From RGIG2707 sp045600065 (GTDB lineage Bacteria; Bacillota; Clostridia; Peptostreptococcales; Anaerovoracaceae): 15,124 nt of DNA. The notes beneath the pieces were generated by a model. It saw only the letters and a program-made list of their open reading frames with translations. It did not search any database and had not been told where the DNA came from. The position numbers and the translations under genes were made by a program. Location of the stretch: contig JAZRXE010000016.1 in NCBI GenBank assembly GCA_045600065.1, positions 1-15,124 of the forward strand. Direction: 5' to 3'. This document shows, piece by piece, positions 1 through 6,665 of the stretch; positions within the stretch are counted from its first letter, which is position 1, and every line of letters begins with the position of its first letter.

Positions 1-43
1 CAGGGTGCGAAGCCTCTCTGAATAAGCCGTATGTTTTTTCCGC

Positions 44-1255
44 CTACAGCAGATTGACGAATATTCCGGCAATAACTACCGAGGATATACTTACACTGAC
101 AACGCCGCCAAGAACGATCTTAGGCAGGATGTAATCCAGCAGGAACTGTCTCTCTTCGGGATCGTCGGTAACTGCCTCGACTACCTCGTTGGTGATCTGG
201 TAGTTGGTGGGATAGCCGCTGTAGCACTGAATGGCGATAGCCACACACATATACTTGGAAAGTCCGGCGAACTTGCCGATGGTGAAGCCTGCGATCAGTA
301 TACCTACAAGACCAAGGCCTACAACGCCGATGATGGGCACTGCGTTAGCCAGCAGTCTGTCGGGGGTAAGGTTTGCAAGGCTCTTTCTGGAGTTCATGAT
401 CATGGCGAACATCAGGAAGCCGGTGAGGCCGGCCTTGTCCAGAGGTGCTCTGGAGATGAGGCCCAGCTCGCGGACGATGATGCCGATGATGATGCCTACC
501 AGTGCAGCGCCTACGATGCCGTTGGTACGAGGACTGGTAAAGTCTGCGATCTTAGCGGAGACCAGAGACCATACGCATACGATGAACAGATGGAAGAAGC
601 TGTTGTTGGTATAGGTAGCGGGCAGCTTGTCGATGAGCTTTACCTTTTCGGGAGCGTCATCAGTCTTGCTTTCGGCGCTGTTGGCTGCCAGGAATGCCTG
701 ATATTCTTCTCCGCCGTCGTGGCGCAGGCCCAGGAGCCTCTTGCACTCGGATCTTACCATTGTGGATATGATGGGCATTGAGAACCAGCCCTGAACGGTA
801 CCGACCAGAACGACCAGTGCAGCGACTTCCAGCAAGCCTTTATTTGTAGCTGCTTCGCTCATCAGGGCGATGGCAATGGTGCCGCCTGCCAGGACGGGGT
901 AGCTGGCCACGACCAGGTCACGGCCGAACAGAGCGCGGCTCACGGTGAAGGTAACTGCTGCAACACAGGCCAGGGCGCCGAGGCAGACAAGTACAAGCTT
1001 CCAGTCCTTGACCAGCTGCTTGGGCTGGAAGGTGGTACCTACGTGGACCAGAATGGTAGCCATGGTGATTCCGTAAACGGCGGGGATGGCAGATGCGTCG
1101 ATATCGGCAGCTGTCATGGCACCGGACCAGAACAGGGCAAACATGAAGGGGATGCTCGCGAGAGCAGATCCGACTATACCGCCTGTCCACTTGGAAATGC
1201 AAGTTCCCAGGAAGTAAATACCGACCAGTATAGTCAGTGATTCAATAAGACTCAT
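44..1255 (-). CDS. Two-repeat multi-spanning membrane transporter, substrate unknown (GltS/ESS-like architecture)
   Basis: A 403-residue, very hydrophobic protein with about ten to twelve membrane segments in two halves. The halves are split by a charged cytoplasmic loop at about residues 166-218 (acid- and lysine-rich). Each half opens with the same short motif, GIVGSAL at 26-32 and GIVGAAL at 246-252, which suggests an internally duplicated carrier such as the GltS-type sodium/solute symporters. That family link is inference from architecture, and I do not recognise the exact family. Residues 341-352 hold a polar, Gly/Pro-containing stretch (QCYSGYPTNYQ) that could lie near the substrate site. 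The ATG at 1255 is preceded by AAAGGAA at good spacing. The gene is divergent from a LysR regulator, which probably controls it in response to the transported compound or a metabolite. The reading frame is complete, and nothing follows it before the window edge. Confidence 0.75.
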   Translation of the reverse strand: MSLIESLTILVGIYFLGTCISKWTGGIVGSALASIPFMFALFWSGAMTAADIDASAIPAVYGITMATILVHVGTTFQPKQLVKDWKLVLVCLGALACVAAVTFTVSRALFGRDLVVASYPVLAGGTIAIALMSEAATNKGLLEVAALVVLVGTVQGWFSMPIISTMVRSECKRLLGLRHDGGEEYQAFLAANSAESKTDDAPEKVKLIDKLPATYTNNSFFHLFIVCVWSLVSAKIADFTSPRTNGIVGAALVGIIIGIIVRELGLISRAPLDKAGLTGFLMFAMIMNSRKSLANLTPDRLLANAVPIIGVVGLGLVGILIAGFTIGKFAGLSKYMCVAIAIQCYSGYPTNYQITNEVVEAVTDDPEERQFLLDYILPKIVLGGVVSVSISSVVIAGIFVNLL

Positions 1256-1306
1256 AATAATTCCTTTCCGTATTTAGATTCGACTTATTCTCTAAATATG
1301 TTCTCT

Positions 1307-1335
1307 ACTATAGCTATTTATTTGACAAAATACAA
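1307..1335 (-). promoter_or_regulatory. Candidate sigma-A promoter for the transporter (downstream option)
   Basis: On the minus strand, TTGTAT (1330-1335) and TATAGT (1307-1312) are separated by exactly 17 bases, with the start codon at 1255. This is one of two plausible promoters for the transporter; the other lies at 1346-1374. A perfect 8-base inverted repeat (TATTTAGA / TCTAAATA, 1271-1298) lies between this promoter and the ribosome-binding site. Confidence 0.4.
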
Positions 1336-1350
1336 ATCCTTAGTTATTAT
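1322..1350 (+). promoter_or_regulatory. Sigma-A promoter of the lysR gene
   Basis: A perfect -35 box TTGACA (1322-1327), a 17-base spacer and a -10 box TATTAT (1345-1350). Transcription would start near 1357, giving a leader of about 40 bases before the regulator start at 1398. The -10 box overlaps the -10 box of the opposing promoter at 1346-1374, so RNA polymerase can probably occupy only one of the two at a time. Confidence 0.65.
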
Positions 1351-1374
1351 CAATTAATAAGAAATGCTTATCAA
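1346..1374 (-). promoter_or_regulatory. Candidate sigma-A promoter for the transporter, overlapping the LysR box
   Basis: On the minus strand, TTGATA (1369-1374), 17 bases, then GATAAT (1346-1351). The dyad ATAAG-N5-CTTAT (1357-1371) fills the spacer and touches the -35 box. A regulator bound there would act directly on this promoter and would also sit at the lysR transcription start. Confidence 0.5.
1357..1371. promoter_or_regulatory. Probable LysR-type regulator binding site (T-N11-A dyad)
   Basis: ATAAG-AAATG-CTTAT is a perfect 5-base dyad matching the T-N11-A pattern that LysR-type regulators recognise (T at 1358, A at 1370). In addition TTATCAAT occurs twice as a direct repeat (1347-1354 and 1368-1375), 21 bases apart, about two helical turns. 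Its position in the divergent region between a LysR gene and its likely target is the classical one. Confidence 0.5.
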
Positions 1375-1397
1375 TCTCCGATAATGGTCACTGTGTT

Positions 1398-2270
1398 ATG
1401 GAAATACAACAATTGCGCTATGTGGTGACGGTGGCAAAGGAACACAGCTTCAGCCAGGCGGCTAAAAAGCTTTTTGTTTCCCAGTCCGCCATGTCACAGC
1501 AGATACAAAAGCTCGAAAAAGACCTTGATCTTCAGCTGTTTTACAGATCCACAAGAACCGTGGGCACCACGGACGCGGGTCTGCTGTTCTGCAAATACGC
1601 GGAGCAGGTGCTGGAGGATCACGACAGGCTGAAGTCCGTCATGGACGAATACAGGCATCAAATGGATAATTCACTGGCGGTTATGTATATGTCGGAGCTC
1701 AATCCCGTGGGAATGTCCGGCATACTGGGCCGCTTCTACGCGAATAATCCCGGCATTCAGCTGACTATGACCGAATGCGGCAGCGATGATGTGGATTACA
1801 AGATAATCAATACCCACTGGGATGTATTCGTGCTGAGGGAGTCCGAATTCAACACTTTTTTAAAGAGCGAGGGCTTTCACTACGAAAGGCTGTTCAAGGA
1901 TCCTCTGGGCATAGCATATCCTGCGGGACACAGCCTTGAAGGTCTAAAAAGCGTTGATGCTTCTGCACTCAGGGGTGAAAAGATCATAAACATGCCGGGA
2001 GACCCGTCGGTAAAAAAACCTTCCGATTCACACGGACCGTCCCCGGCGGACTCTGTGATGAGCGAAGCTGTGATCGCTGAGCTTGTAAAAAACGGCAGCT
2101 GCTGCGCCCTGCTTCCCGCATCCATAGCCCGAAGCTTCGGCCTGTGCTGGACTGCCCTCAGCCCGGAGCGAAGCAATGATGTATATCTTGTAGCAGCCAA
2201 CGAAAAACTGAGAATAGATATCATTAAAAGATTTATTAGCTGTTTGAAACAATCTTTCAGAGATATATAA
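1398..2270 (+). CDS. LysR-family transcriptional regulator
   Basis: A 290-residue protein of standard LysR length. Residues 1-60 form the winged helix-turn-helix: the canonical opening MEIQQLRYVVTVAKEHSF, then SQAAKKLFVSQSAMSQQIQKLE (19-40) as helix, turn and recognition helix, followed by the LFYRSTRTVGTTDAG wing. Residues from about 90 form the periplasmic-binding-protein-like effector domain. The start is chosen because it matches the family N-terminus, although no clear Shine-Dalgarno site precedes it, so translation may be weak. The gene is divergent from the transporter at 44-1255, which it most likely regulates along with itself. The effector is unknown. It is followed 29 bases later by a small membrane protein gene on the same strand. 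Confidence 0.93.
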   Translation: MEIQQLRYVVTVAKEHSFSQAAKKLFVSQSAMSQQIQKLEKDLDLQLFYRSTRTVGTTDAGLLFCKYAEQVLEDHDRLKSVMDEYRHQMDNSLAVMYMSELNPVGMSGILGRFYANNPGIQLTMTECGSDDVDYKIINTHWDVFVLRESEFNTFLKSEGFHYERLFKDPLGIAYPAGHSLEGLKSVDASALRGEKIINMPGDPSVKKPSDSHGPSPADSVMSEAVIAELVKNGSCCALLPASIARSFGLCWTALSPERSNDVYLVAANEKLRIDIIKRFISCLKQSFRDI

Positions 2271-2299
2271 TTATATGCAAACAGACCGGGGGGATGCCC

Positions 2300-2785
2300 A
2301 TGAATTACACTCAGGTATTGGGAGCCGCAGTACTGACGGCTCTGACAGTATACGAATGGGTCTTGTACCTTCAGCTTAAGATCAAGGCCCGCACACCGGT
2401 ATCAGCGCGCATAGCCTGCAGCCTGCTGTGCCTGTTTTTCGCCTGGCTCATGTTCAGCAGCGCCAGCGGATTGTTCCAGCATCTCGTCTGTATACTCGGC
2501 ATAGCCTGCCTGATGGCGGATACCGACAAGCAGGGCCTGTCGGAGCTGGGACTTCAGATCAGCGCCAAGGGAAGCAAGAGCCTGTATAAATGGAACGAGC
2601 TTCTGAGAGCGGAAATAGACGAGCAGAACTGCTCCATTGCGTTTTTCAGAAAAAAGGACGGCGGAAGCATAAGCCTCGATTTCAAAGCGGAGGTCCTGGA
2701 ACCGGCGGCAATGCTGATGCAAAAGCACGGACTGGAAGTTAGCTTTGCCTGCAGGCAGGCAGAGCCGGATATCACCTCGGCCTGA
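2300..2785 (+). CDS. Small membrane protein with C-terminal PH-like segment, function unknown
   Basis: A 161-residue protein. Three hydrophobic segments at about 6-26, 39-54 and 58-73 anchor it in the membrane. The remaining cytoplasmic part (about 83-145) alternates beta-type stretches, with a pattern (GLQIS, YKWNELLRAEI, CSIAFFRKK, SISLDF) resembling the small bacterial PH-like/YcxB-type domains; that resemblance is inference. I chose the ATG at 2300 because the GGGGGG ribosome-binding run at 2288-2293 lies 6 bases upstream of it, whereas it directly abuts the ATG at 2294 (two residues longer). It lies between lysR (29-base gap) and prmA (22-base gap) and may be cotranscribed with them. I do not recognise a named family. 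Confidence 0.65.
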   Translation: MNYTQVLGAAVLTALTVYEWVLYLQLKIKARTPVSARIACSLLCLFFAWLMFSSASGLFQHLVCILGIACLMADTDKQGLSELGLQISAKGSKSLYKWNELLRAEIDEQNCSIAFFRKKDGGSISLDFKAEVLEPAAMLMQKHGLEVSFACRQAEPDITSA

Positions 2786-2807
2786 ATCGATTAAAAAAGA
2801 CACGGAC

Positions 2808-3710
2808 ATGAAGTACACAGAATACAGAATAAGCTGCAGCACTGAGCAGCTTGACGAGCTCATAGACAGGCTCAACATTGCCGGAATGACAGACATCATA
2901 ATCACTGACCCCAAAGACGCGGAGCAGTTTTCGAGGATCAGCGACGGCTTCGCATGGAACTATGTAGATGATAAGGTACTGGAGGAATTGAGCAGCGCCT
3001 CTGTCAGCTTTTATCTTGAGGAAGGACAGGCTCCTGAGCCCGAGATCGCCCGCATAGCCGCAGACTACATGCTGGAATGCAGCACCGGAGATGACAGCGT
3101 CTGGCTCAACGAATGGAAGAAATATTTCAAGCCCACAAGATACGGCAGGAATATAGTGATACGCCCCGCCTGGGCGGACTACGATCCGCTCCCGGAAGAT
3201 ATAGTAATTAAGATCGAACCGGGGCAGGCCTTCGGCACAGGAAGCAGCCCCACCACCGCACTTGCCATGGAGCTGCTTGAGGAAGTGATACGGCCGGGAG
3301 ACACCATGCTCGATGTAGGCTGCGGCACGGGGATACTGTCCGTTCTCGGAGCAAAGCTGGGCGCCGTAAGGGTCCATGCTCTGGATCTCGACCCGGAGGC
3401 CGTGCGCAGCACCGTGGAAAACGCCCGGCTCAATGACTGCGCTGACAGGATATACACAGAGCAGCGGGATCTGGTGGACGGACTCGATTTTTCCGCCGAT
3501 GTGGTTGCCGCGAATCTGACCTTTGACATTCTGCTGCGTCTGCTGCCCCATGTCAGGCCCTGCTGCAGCGGCAGAAGGCTTCTCATTTGCAGCGGCATCA
3601 TAGACGGCCGTCAGGACCAGCTGGCCGAAGCCATCAGAGCCGAGGGCTTCACCATTCTGAAGACTCTTCACGACGGCGAATGGAATGCCATACTCGCAGT
3701 GCTGAAATAG
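2808..3710 (+). CDS. prmA: Ribosomal protein L11 methyltransferase PrmA
   Basis: PrmA transfers methyl groups from S-adenosylmethionine to the N-terminus and lysines of ribosomal protein L11 in the cytoplasm. At 300 residues it is close to the usual length. The N-terminal substrate-recognition domain spans roughly 1-110. The family signature follows at 138-150 (EPGQAFGTGSSPTT region), then the SAM-binding motif LDVGCGTGILSV (168-179), the acidic ribose-binding loop ALDLDPEA (191-198) and the catalytic-site motif AANLTFDIL (234-242). In the signature, the histidine of the usual FGTGxHPTT is serine here. The frame is open further upstream, but family alignment favours MKYTEY at 2808; no strong Shine-Dalgarno site is visible. 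It is the last gene before a strong terminator. The rsmE gene that often follows prmA in Firmicutes is absent. Confidence 0.93.
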   Translation: MKYTEYRISCSTEQLDELIDRLNIAGMTDIIITDPKDAEQFSRISDGFAWNYVDDKVLEELSSASVSFYLEEGQAPEPEIARIAADYMLECSTGDDSVWLNEWKKYFKPTRYGRNIVIRPAWADYDPLPEDIVIKIEPGQAFGTGSSPTTALAMELLEEVIRPGDTMLDVGCGTGILSVLGAKLGAVRVHALDLDPEAVRSTVENARLNDCADRIYTEQRDLVDGLDFSADVVAANLTFDILLRLLPHVRPCCSGRRLLICSGIIDGRQDQLAEAIRAEGFTILKTLHDGEWNAILAVLK

Positions 3711-3720
3711 CGTACTACAA

Positions 3721-3772
3721 CAAAACCCTTTTCTTAAGATCCCGCAAGATCCGGAGAAAAGGGTGTTTTGTC
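3721..3772. terminator. Terminator after prmA, probably bidirectional
   Basis: Perfect 9-base arms CCCTTTTCT (3726-3734) and AGAAAAGGG (3755-3763) flank a loop that itself holds a GATC/GATC pairing. The stem is extended outward by CAAAAC/GTTTTG with a small bulge. There is a T-rich tail on the right for the plus strand, and the A-rich left flank gives a T-rich tail on the minus strand. It lies between converging genes. Bases 3773-3893 hold nothing else I can identify. Confidence 0.8.
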
Positions 3773-3893
3773 ATATAAGCCAAACCGGATGATCCGCATA
3801 TACGGCAGCTTTTTCCGCCATGCACGAATGCCCGCGGGCTTCCCCGCACACGGAAGGCACCGTCTCTGCTGCGATGACCGGATATTCTTTGGA

Positions 3894-4511
3894 TTACCTG
3901 TCCTTAAAATGCGCAAAGCAAATCATAACCGCCATCACATAGGTACCCAGCAGTGAAAGGAAGAATCCTGCTATCCACAGATCCTCGCCGGCGGTTAGCC
4001 CGTAGATGTCGGGCCAGGAGCCCTTCATGACGACCATCACCGCATAAACCACATCGTACAGAGCAACAGGTATGACAGTCCATCTGGTCTGCTGAAGAAA
4101 GAGCCTTCCGGTATCATCGAAAAAAACAAAAGAGACCACTGCCAGAACGGGGATTATTCCATTCATAAAAATATTGTTGCCGAAAAACACCCTGGCCATG
4201 CCGAGCTTAGGGCCTAAAAAGACCAGGCTGGCAAGAAGCTGAAACGCGGCGCAGCTTGCAGCGGTAAATTTCAGATTTATTTCGTATTCTCTGAGCTTGC
4301 GGCCGGAATTGGCTGACACGGTAAAGATCATACATGCGGCACAGAGCAGCACCTGCGCCCATACGCCGAAATGCATAAGGCACTGGGAAAAGCTGCCCTC
4401 CATATAACCCTCGCCGCCCTTGTCGTAAAGGCAGAACAGGCAATACGAGGAAAGAACGAGAATGACCGCGTTGAGGGTGGCGGCAACCCGGTTTTTCTTT
4501 TCTTTATCCAT
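3894..4511 (-). CDS. Six-helix integral membrane protein, function unknown
   Basis: A 205-residue protein with about six membrane segments at roughly 11-28, 46-65, 83-100, 115-131, 145-163 and 179-200, and short loops. The number and spacing of helices recall the Pr6Pr/FAR-17a-like six-helix proteins, but I see no decisive motif, so no function is assigned. Only the ATG at 4511 keeps the first helix; the next methionine (residue 37) would remove it. The only ribosome-binding site is GGAG 9 bases upstream. It is also the 3' arm of the terminator hairpin that closes the DUF4349 transcript, so this gene is probably expressed poorly or conditionally from the upstream operon. Its 3' end converges on prmA across a terminator. 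Confidence 0.65.
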   Translation of the reverse strand: MDKEKKNRVAATLNAVILVLSSYCLFCLYDKGGEGYMEGSFSQCLMHFGVWAQVLLCAACMIFTVSANSGRKLREYEINLKFTAASCAAFQLLASLVFLGPKLGMARVFFGNNIFMNGIIPVLAVVSFVFFDDTGRLFLQQTRWTVIPVALYDVVYAVMVVMKGSWPDIYGLTAGEDLWIAGFFLSLLGTYVMAVMICFAHFKDR

Positions 4512-4563
4512 AAAAAAATACTCCGAAGATGTGTTTTGTTGATTCTAACACATTCTCCGGAGT
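4512..4563 (-). terminator. Terminator after the DUF4349 gene, overlapping the next gene's ribosome-binding site
   Basis: Read on the minus strand, the arms ACTCCGGAGAATGTGTT and AACACATCTTCGGAGT pair over 16 positions with one G-U pair and one bulged base, around an 11-base loop. A run of seven T follows at 4518-4512. The next start codon begins directly after the T run, and the GGAG used as its ribosome-binding site (CTCC at 4521-4524 on the plus strand) lies in the closing stem. Confidence 0.8.
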
Positions 4564-4579
4564 TTGTCATCATAGGGTT

Positions 4580-5758
4580 CTATCTCATTTCAAAGCGTGC
4601 AATGGCGTTGGCTATCTTTCTGCGAACAGCCCTGCCTATACTGCTCCTTGCGATCACCCAGACCACCGCGGCGGTGAGCAGCAGCCAGGGAAGACCATAG
4701 GCAAGGTCTATCACAAGACCCTCAAAGCCATCGATAAAGTTCTCGATTCCGTATTTGACAGCGCGTCCAAGCCTTGCGAAGAAGCCCGGATCCTGATCTA
4801 CGCCTTCACCTATGCGGCTGACTTTTGTGATGTTTACACTAATAGTGGAGAAGCCGATCAGGCTGTCGTAGCGGTTGAGTCCGCTGGCGTAGCTTTCTAT
4901 CATGTATTCCACATTGGACAGCTCGTTTTCGATCTGAATAATGTCGGACATGTTGTCGGCCTTGCGCAGCAGATTCTGGAGCCTGTCCTGCTTGATCTTC
5001 ATGTTTTCCAGACGGCCTTCCATTTCGGAATAGTGCAGGCTCACATCCTCCACCTGCTCACTGCAGTCTACCACATGGCAGTTTTCACCTATGGTATTCA
5101 TGAATGCCCTGTAGCTCGCAGCCGGAATGCGCAGCGTAAAGCTGCCGTTCTTGTAGGACCCGTCGGAATTCAGGCCGCCGTTATACTCGTGGCTGCTCTG
5201 AATGTAACCCCCGAAGCTTTCAGTCAGCGCCTTTACATCCTCAACGGCCTTTTCGTATTCCACAGCCTGAATGCTAATATTGGCTGAATATATCAGCTTG
5301 GTGTTGACCGAAGGCTGATCCGCGATAACCGTGCCGGACTCGCCGGAGATGGGCTTATCCGCTGCAGCGACGCTCGAATTAGCTTCTTTCGTTGCTCTGT
5401 AATCGCTTTCGGCATAGGATGACATGGATTCAGGCTCCATGGACGCAGTCGCCGGAGACTCCATGTCGTACATATAGCCCTTGTTATTCAGGCCATAGCC
5501 CTCGGAAATGTCTGATGACAGATCCGCCGTAAAGGGTTTATTGGAAGATGCCTGATATCCGGACTCCGATTTTCTGCCCATATTGAATACGCCGCCCGCA
5601 GAGCCTATCCCCACAACCAGGGCCAGCACGGCTACCAGACCAATCAGCTTTTTCAAACCGGGCTTTGACGAAGGCTTTGCGTCCCCTCGCATGCCTTCAA
5701 GAACGTACGCGTCGTCGATTTCTCCGATGGCCCTCAGCATTCTTTCTTCGTTCTTCAT
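4580..5758 (-). CDS. DUF4349 membrane protein, probable anti-sigma factor
   Basis: A 392-residue membrane protein. Residues 1-33 are cytoplasmic and start with a helix (RMLRAIGEIDDAYVLEGM, 7-23) of the kind seen at the N-termini of clostridial anti-sigma factors. A membrane helix follows at about 37-58. Then comes a Ser/Ala-rich extracytoplasmic linker (60-150), and the DUF4349 region from about 152 to 312 with a long coiled coil near 240-295 (ENMKIKQDRLQNLL). A second membrane helix at about 352-370 precedes a basic tail. Its start overlaps the sigma factor stop by 4 bases (ATGA), implying translational coupling and a stoichiometric partner. I infer that it holds the sigma factor inactive at the membrane until an envelope signal is sensed. 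The DUF4349 call rests on pattern memory; the anti-sigma role rests on context. Confidence 0.82.
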   Translation of the reverse strand: MKNEERMLRAIGEIDDAYVLEGMRGDAKPSSKPGLKKLIGLVAVLALVVGIGSAGGVFNMGRKSESGYQASSNKPFTADLSSDISEGYGLNNKGYMYDMESPATASMEPESMSSYAESDYRATKEANSSVAAADKPISGESGTVIADQPSVNTKLIYSANISIQAVEYEKAVEDVKALTESFGGYIQSSHEYNGGLNSDGSYKNGSFTLRIPAASYRAFMNTIGENCHVVDCSEQVEDVSLHYSEMEGRLENMKIKQDRLQNLLRKADNMSDIIQIENELSNVEYMIESYASGLNRYDSLIGFSTISVNITKVSRIGEGVDQDPGFFARLGRAVKYGIENFIDGFEGLVIDLAYGLPWLLLTAAVVWVIARSSIGRAVRRKIANAIARFEMR

Positions 5759-6306
5759 ATATTGATACCCTCTTTCTCAAGTGCGGACTTCAGCTTATAT
5801 CTCAGCCTGAACAAGGACGTTTTCACGTTGGATTCGGTCAGCTCCATCTCCCTTGCGATGGTCTTGACCGGATAAAGATACCAGTACCTCATAACAAACA
5901 GCTTGCGGCTTGTGGGTTCCAGATCATTCAGAAACGCATTGATGACTTCTTTCAGATCGTCATCAGAGCCCTCGAAGCTGCCGTCGGAAATACATTCGCT
6001 GAGCTCTTCCAGAGCCAGCGCCGTCTGATCAGCTGCCCGTTTCTTGCTGTGATCCGCAGACCATCTGTCCAGCGCGAGATTCCTGCATATGCGCCCGAGA
6101 TATGCTCTGAGGCTTTCTGGACGAGCCGGCGGAATAGCTTCCCAGGCCCTCAGCCAGGTATCGTTGACGCACTCGTCGCTTTCCTGCACATCGGCGAGTA
6201 TATTAAAAGCGACGCTCCTGCAGTAGCGCCCGTATTTAGCCGAGCTTTCCGCTATGGCCTGTTCATCACGCTGATCAAACAGTTCAATTATGCGGCTGTC
6301 TTCCAT
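5755..6306 (-). CDS. ECF-type RNA polymerase sigma factor
   Basis: A 183-residue alternative sigma factor with only regions 2 and 4. Region 2 (about 20-90) includes the core-binding and -10 recognition helix (ECVNDTWLRAWEAI, 45-58, and YLGRICRNLALDRWS, 69-83). An acidic linker (94-120) follows, then region 4 (about 122-176) with a helix-turn-helix around VKTIAREMELTESNVKTSLFRLR (147-169) for -35 recognition. The ATG at 6306 follows an excellent AAGGAGG site. It overlaps the DUF4349 gene by 4 bases. The region in front carries an ECF-like promoter (6338-6366), so the pair is probably autoregulated and responds to an envelope or stress signal. The actual signal and regulon cannot be read from this window. 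Confidence 0.94.
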   Translation of the reverse strand: MEDSRIIELFDQRDEQAIAESSAKYGRYCRSVAFNILADVQESDECVNDTWLRAWEAIPPARPESLRAYLGRICRNLALDRWSADHSKKRAADQTALALEELSECISDGSFEGSDDDLKEVINAFLNDLEPTSRKLFVMRYWYLYPVKTIAREMELTESNVKTSLFRLRYKLKSALEKEGINI

Positions 6307-6337
6307 GATATCCTCCTTGTAAGTCCTTACACCCTTA

Positions 6338-6366
6338 CAGACGGCAAAGCTGCGTCTGAGGTTACA
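6338..6366 (-). promoter_or_regulatory. Predicted ECF-type autoregulatory promoter
   Basis: On the minus strand, TGTAAC (6361-6366) and CGTC (6340-6343) are separated by exactly 17 bases, matching the -35/-10 layout of extracytoplasmic-function sigma promoters such as Bacillus SigX (TGTAAC-N17-CGWC). Transcription would start about 25 bases before the sigma factor ATG, leaving room for its AAGGAGG site. The -10 element is also half of the inverted repeat CAGACG-N9-CGTCTG (6338-6358). Confidence 0.6.
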
Positions 6367-6526
6367 AAAACTTCAAAATAATTATATTTATTTTTAAGCC
6401 GCGCCACAAGAGCAGAATTAAGCATGACGGAATTAATAACAAAGGCCTTGCGCAACCTGTTCAATATCCTCCGGGTGCATGTTTCCGTATGACAGTATGA
6501 TTTCCGTTCATGTACTCGGCTGCAGG

Positions 6527-6562
6527 GCAGCCCGGGACGCCAAATACCGGCAGCCGGGCTGC
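6527..6562. repeat. GC-rich inverted repeat
   Basis: Perfect 9-base arms GCAGCCCGG (6527-6535) and CCGGGCTGC (6554-6562) around an 18-base loop, which can form an inner GCC/GGC pair (6539-6541 with 6549-6551). There is no T run on either side, so it is not a simple terminator. It lies in non-coding DNA. Confidence 0.5.
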
Positions 6563-6633
6563 AGATCGCCTGTCTGTTATTAATTCCAAACTCTGCAGTC
6601 AATTCAGGCAATTCTGCATACAAAGTAAGGATT

Positions 6634-6655
6634 CCCGCGTCAAACGCGGGGTTTT
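6634..6655 (+). terminator. Orphan terminator-like hairpin, plus strand
   Basis: CCCGCGT (6634-6640), a 3-base loop CAA, ACGCGGG (6644-6650), then GTTTT. Only the plus-strand reading has a T run, yet no plus-strand gene ends here. Either a short untranslated RNA is made from about 6395-6655, or it marks the end of a decayed gene, or it blocks antisense transcription into groEL. Confidence 0.5.
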
Positions 6656-6665
6656 CCCGTCATAC

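Noticed and set aside
4529..5287. A 252-codon plus-strand frame opposite the DUF4349 gene
   Set aside because: No family features, no promoter or ribosome-binding site; the minus-strand gene is coupled to the sigma factor.
6327..6623. A 98-codon minus-strand frame in front of the sigma factor gene
   Set aside because: Overlaps the ECF promoter, lacks a ribosome-binding site at its ATG, and the translation is low in recognisable pattern.
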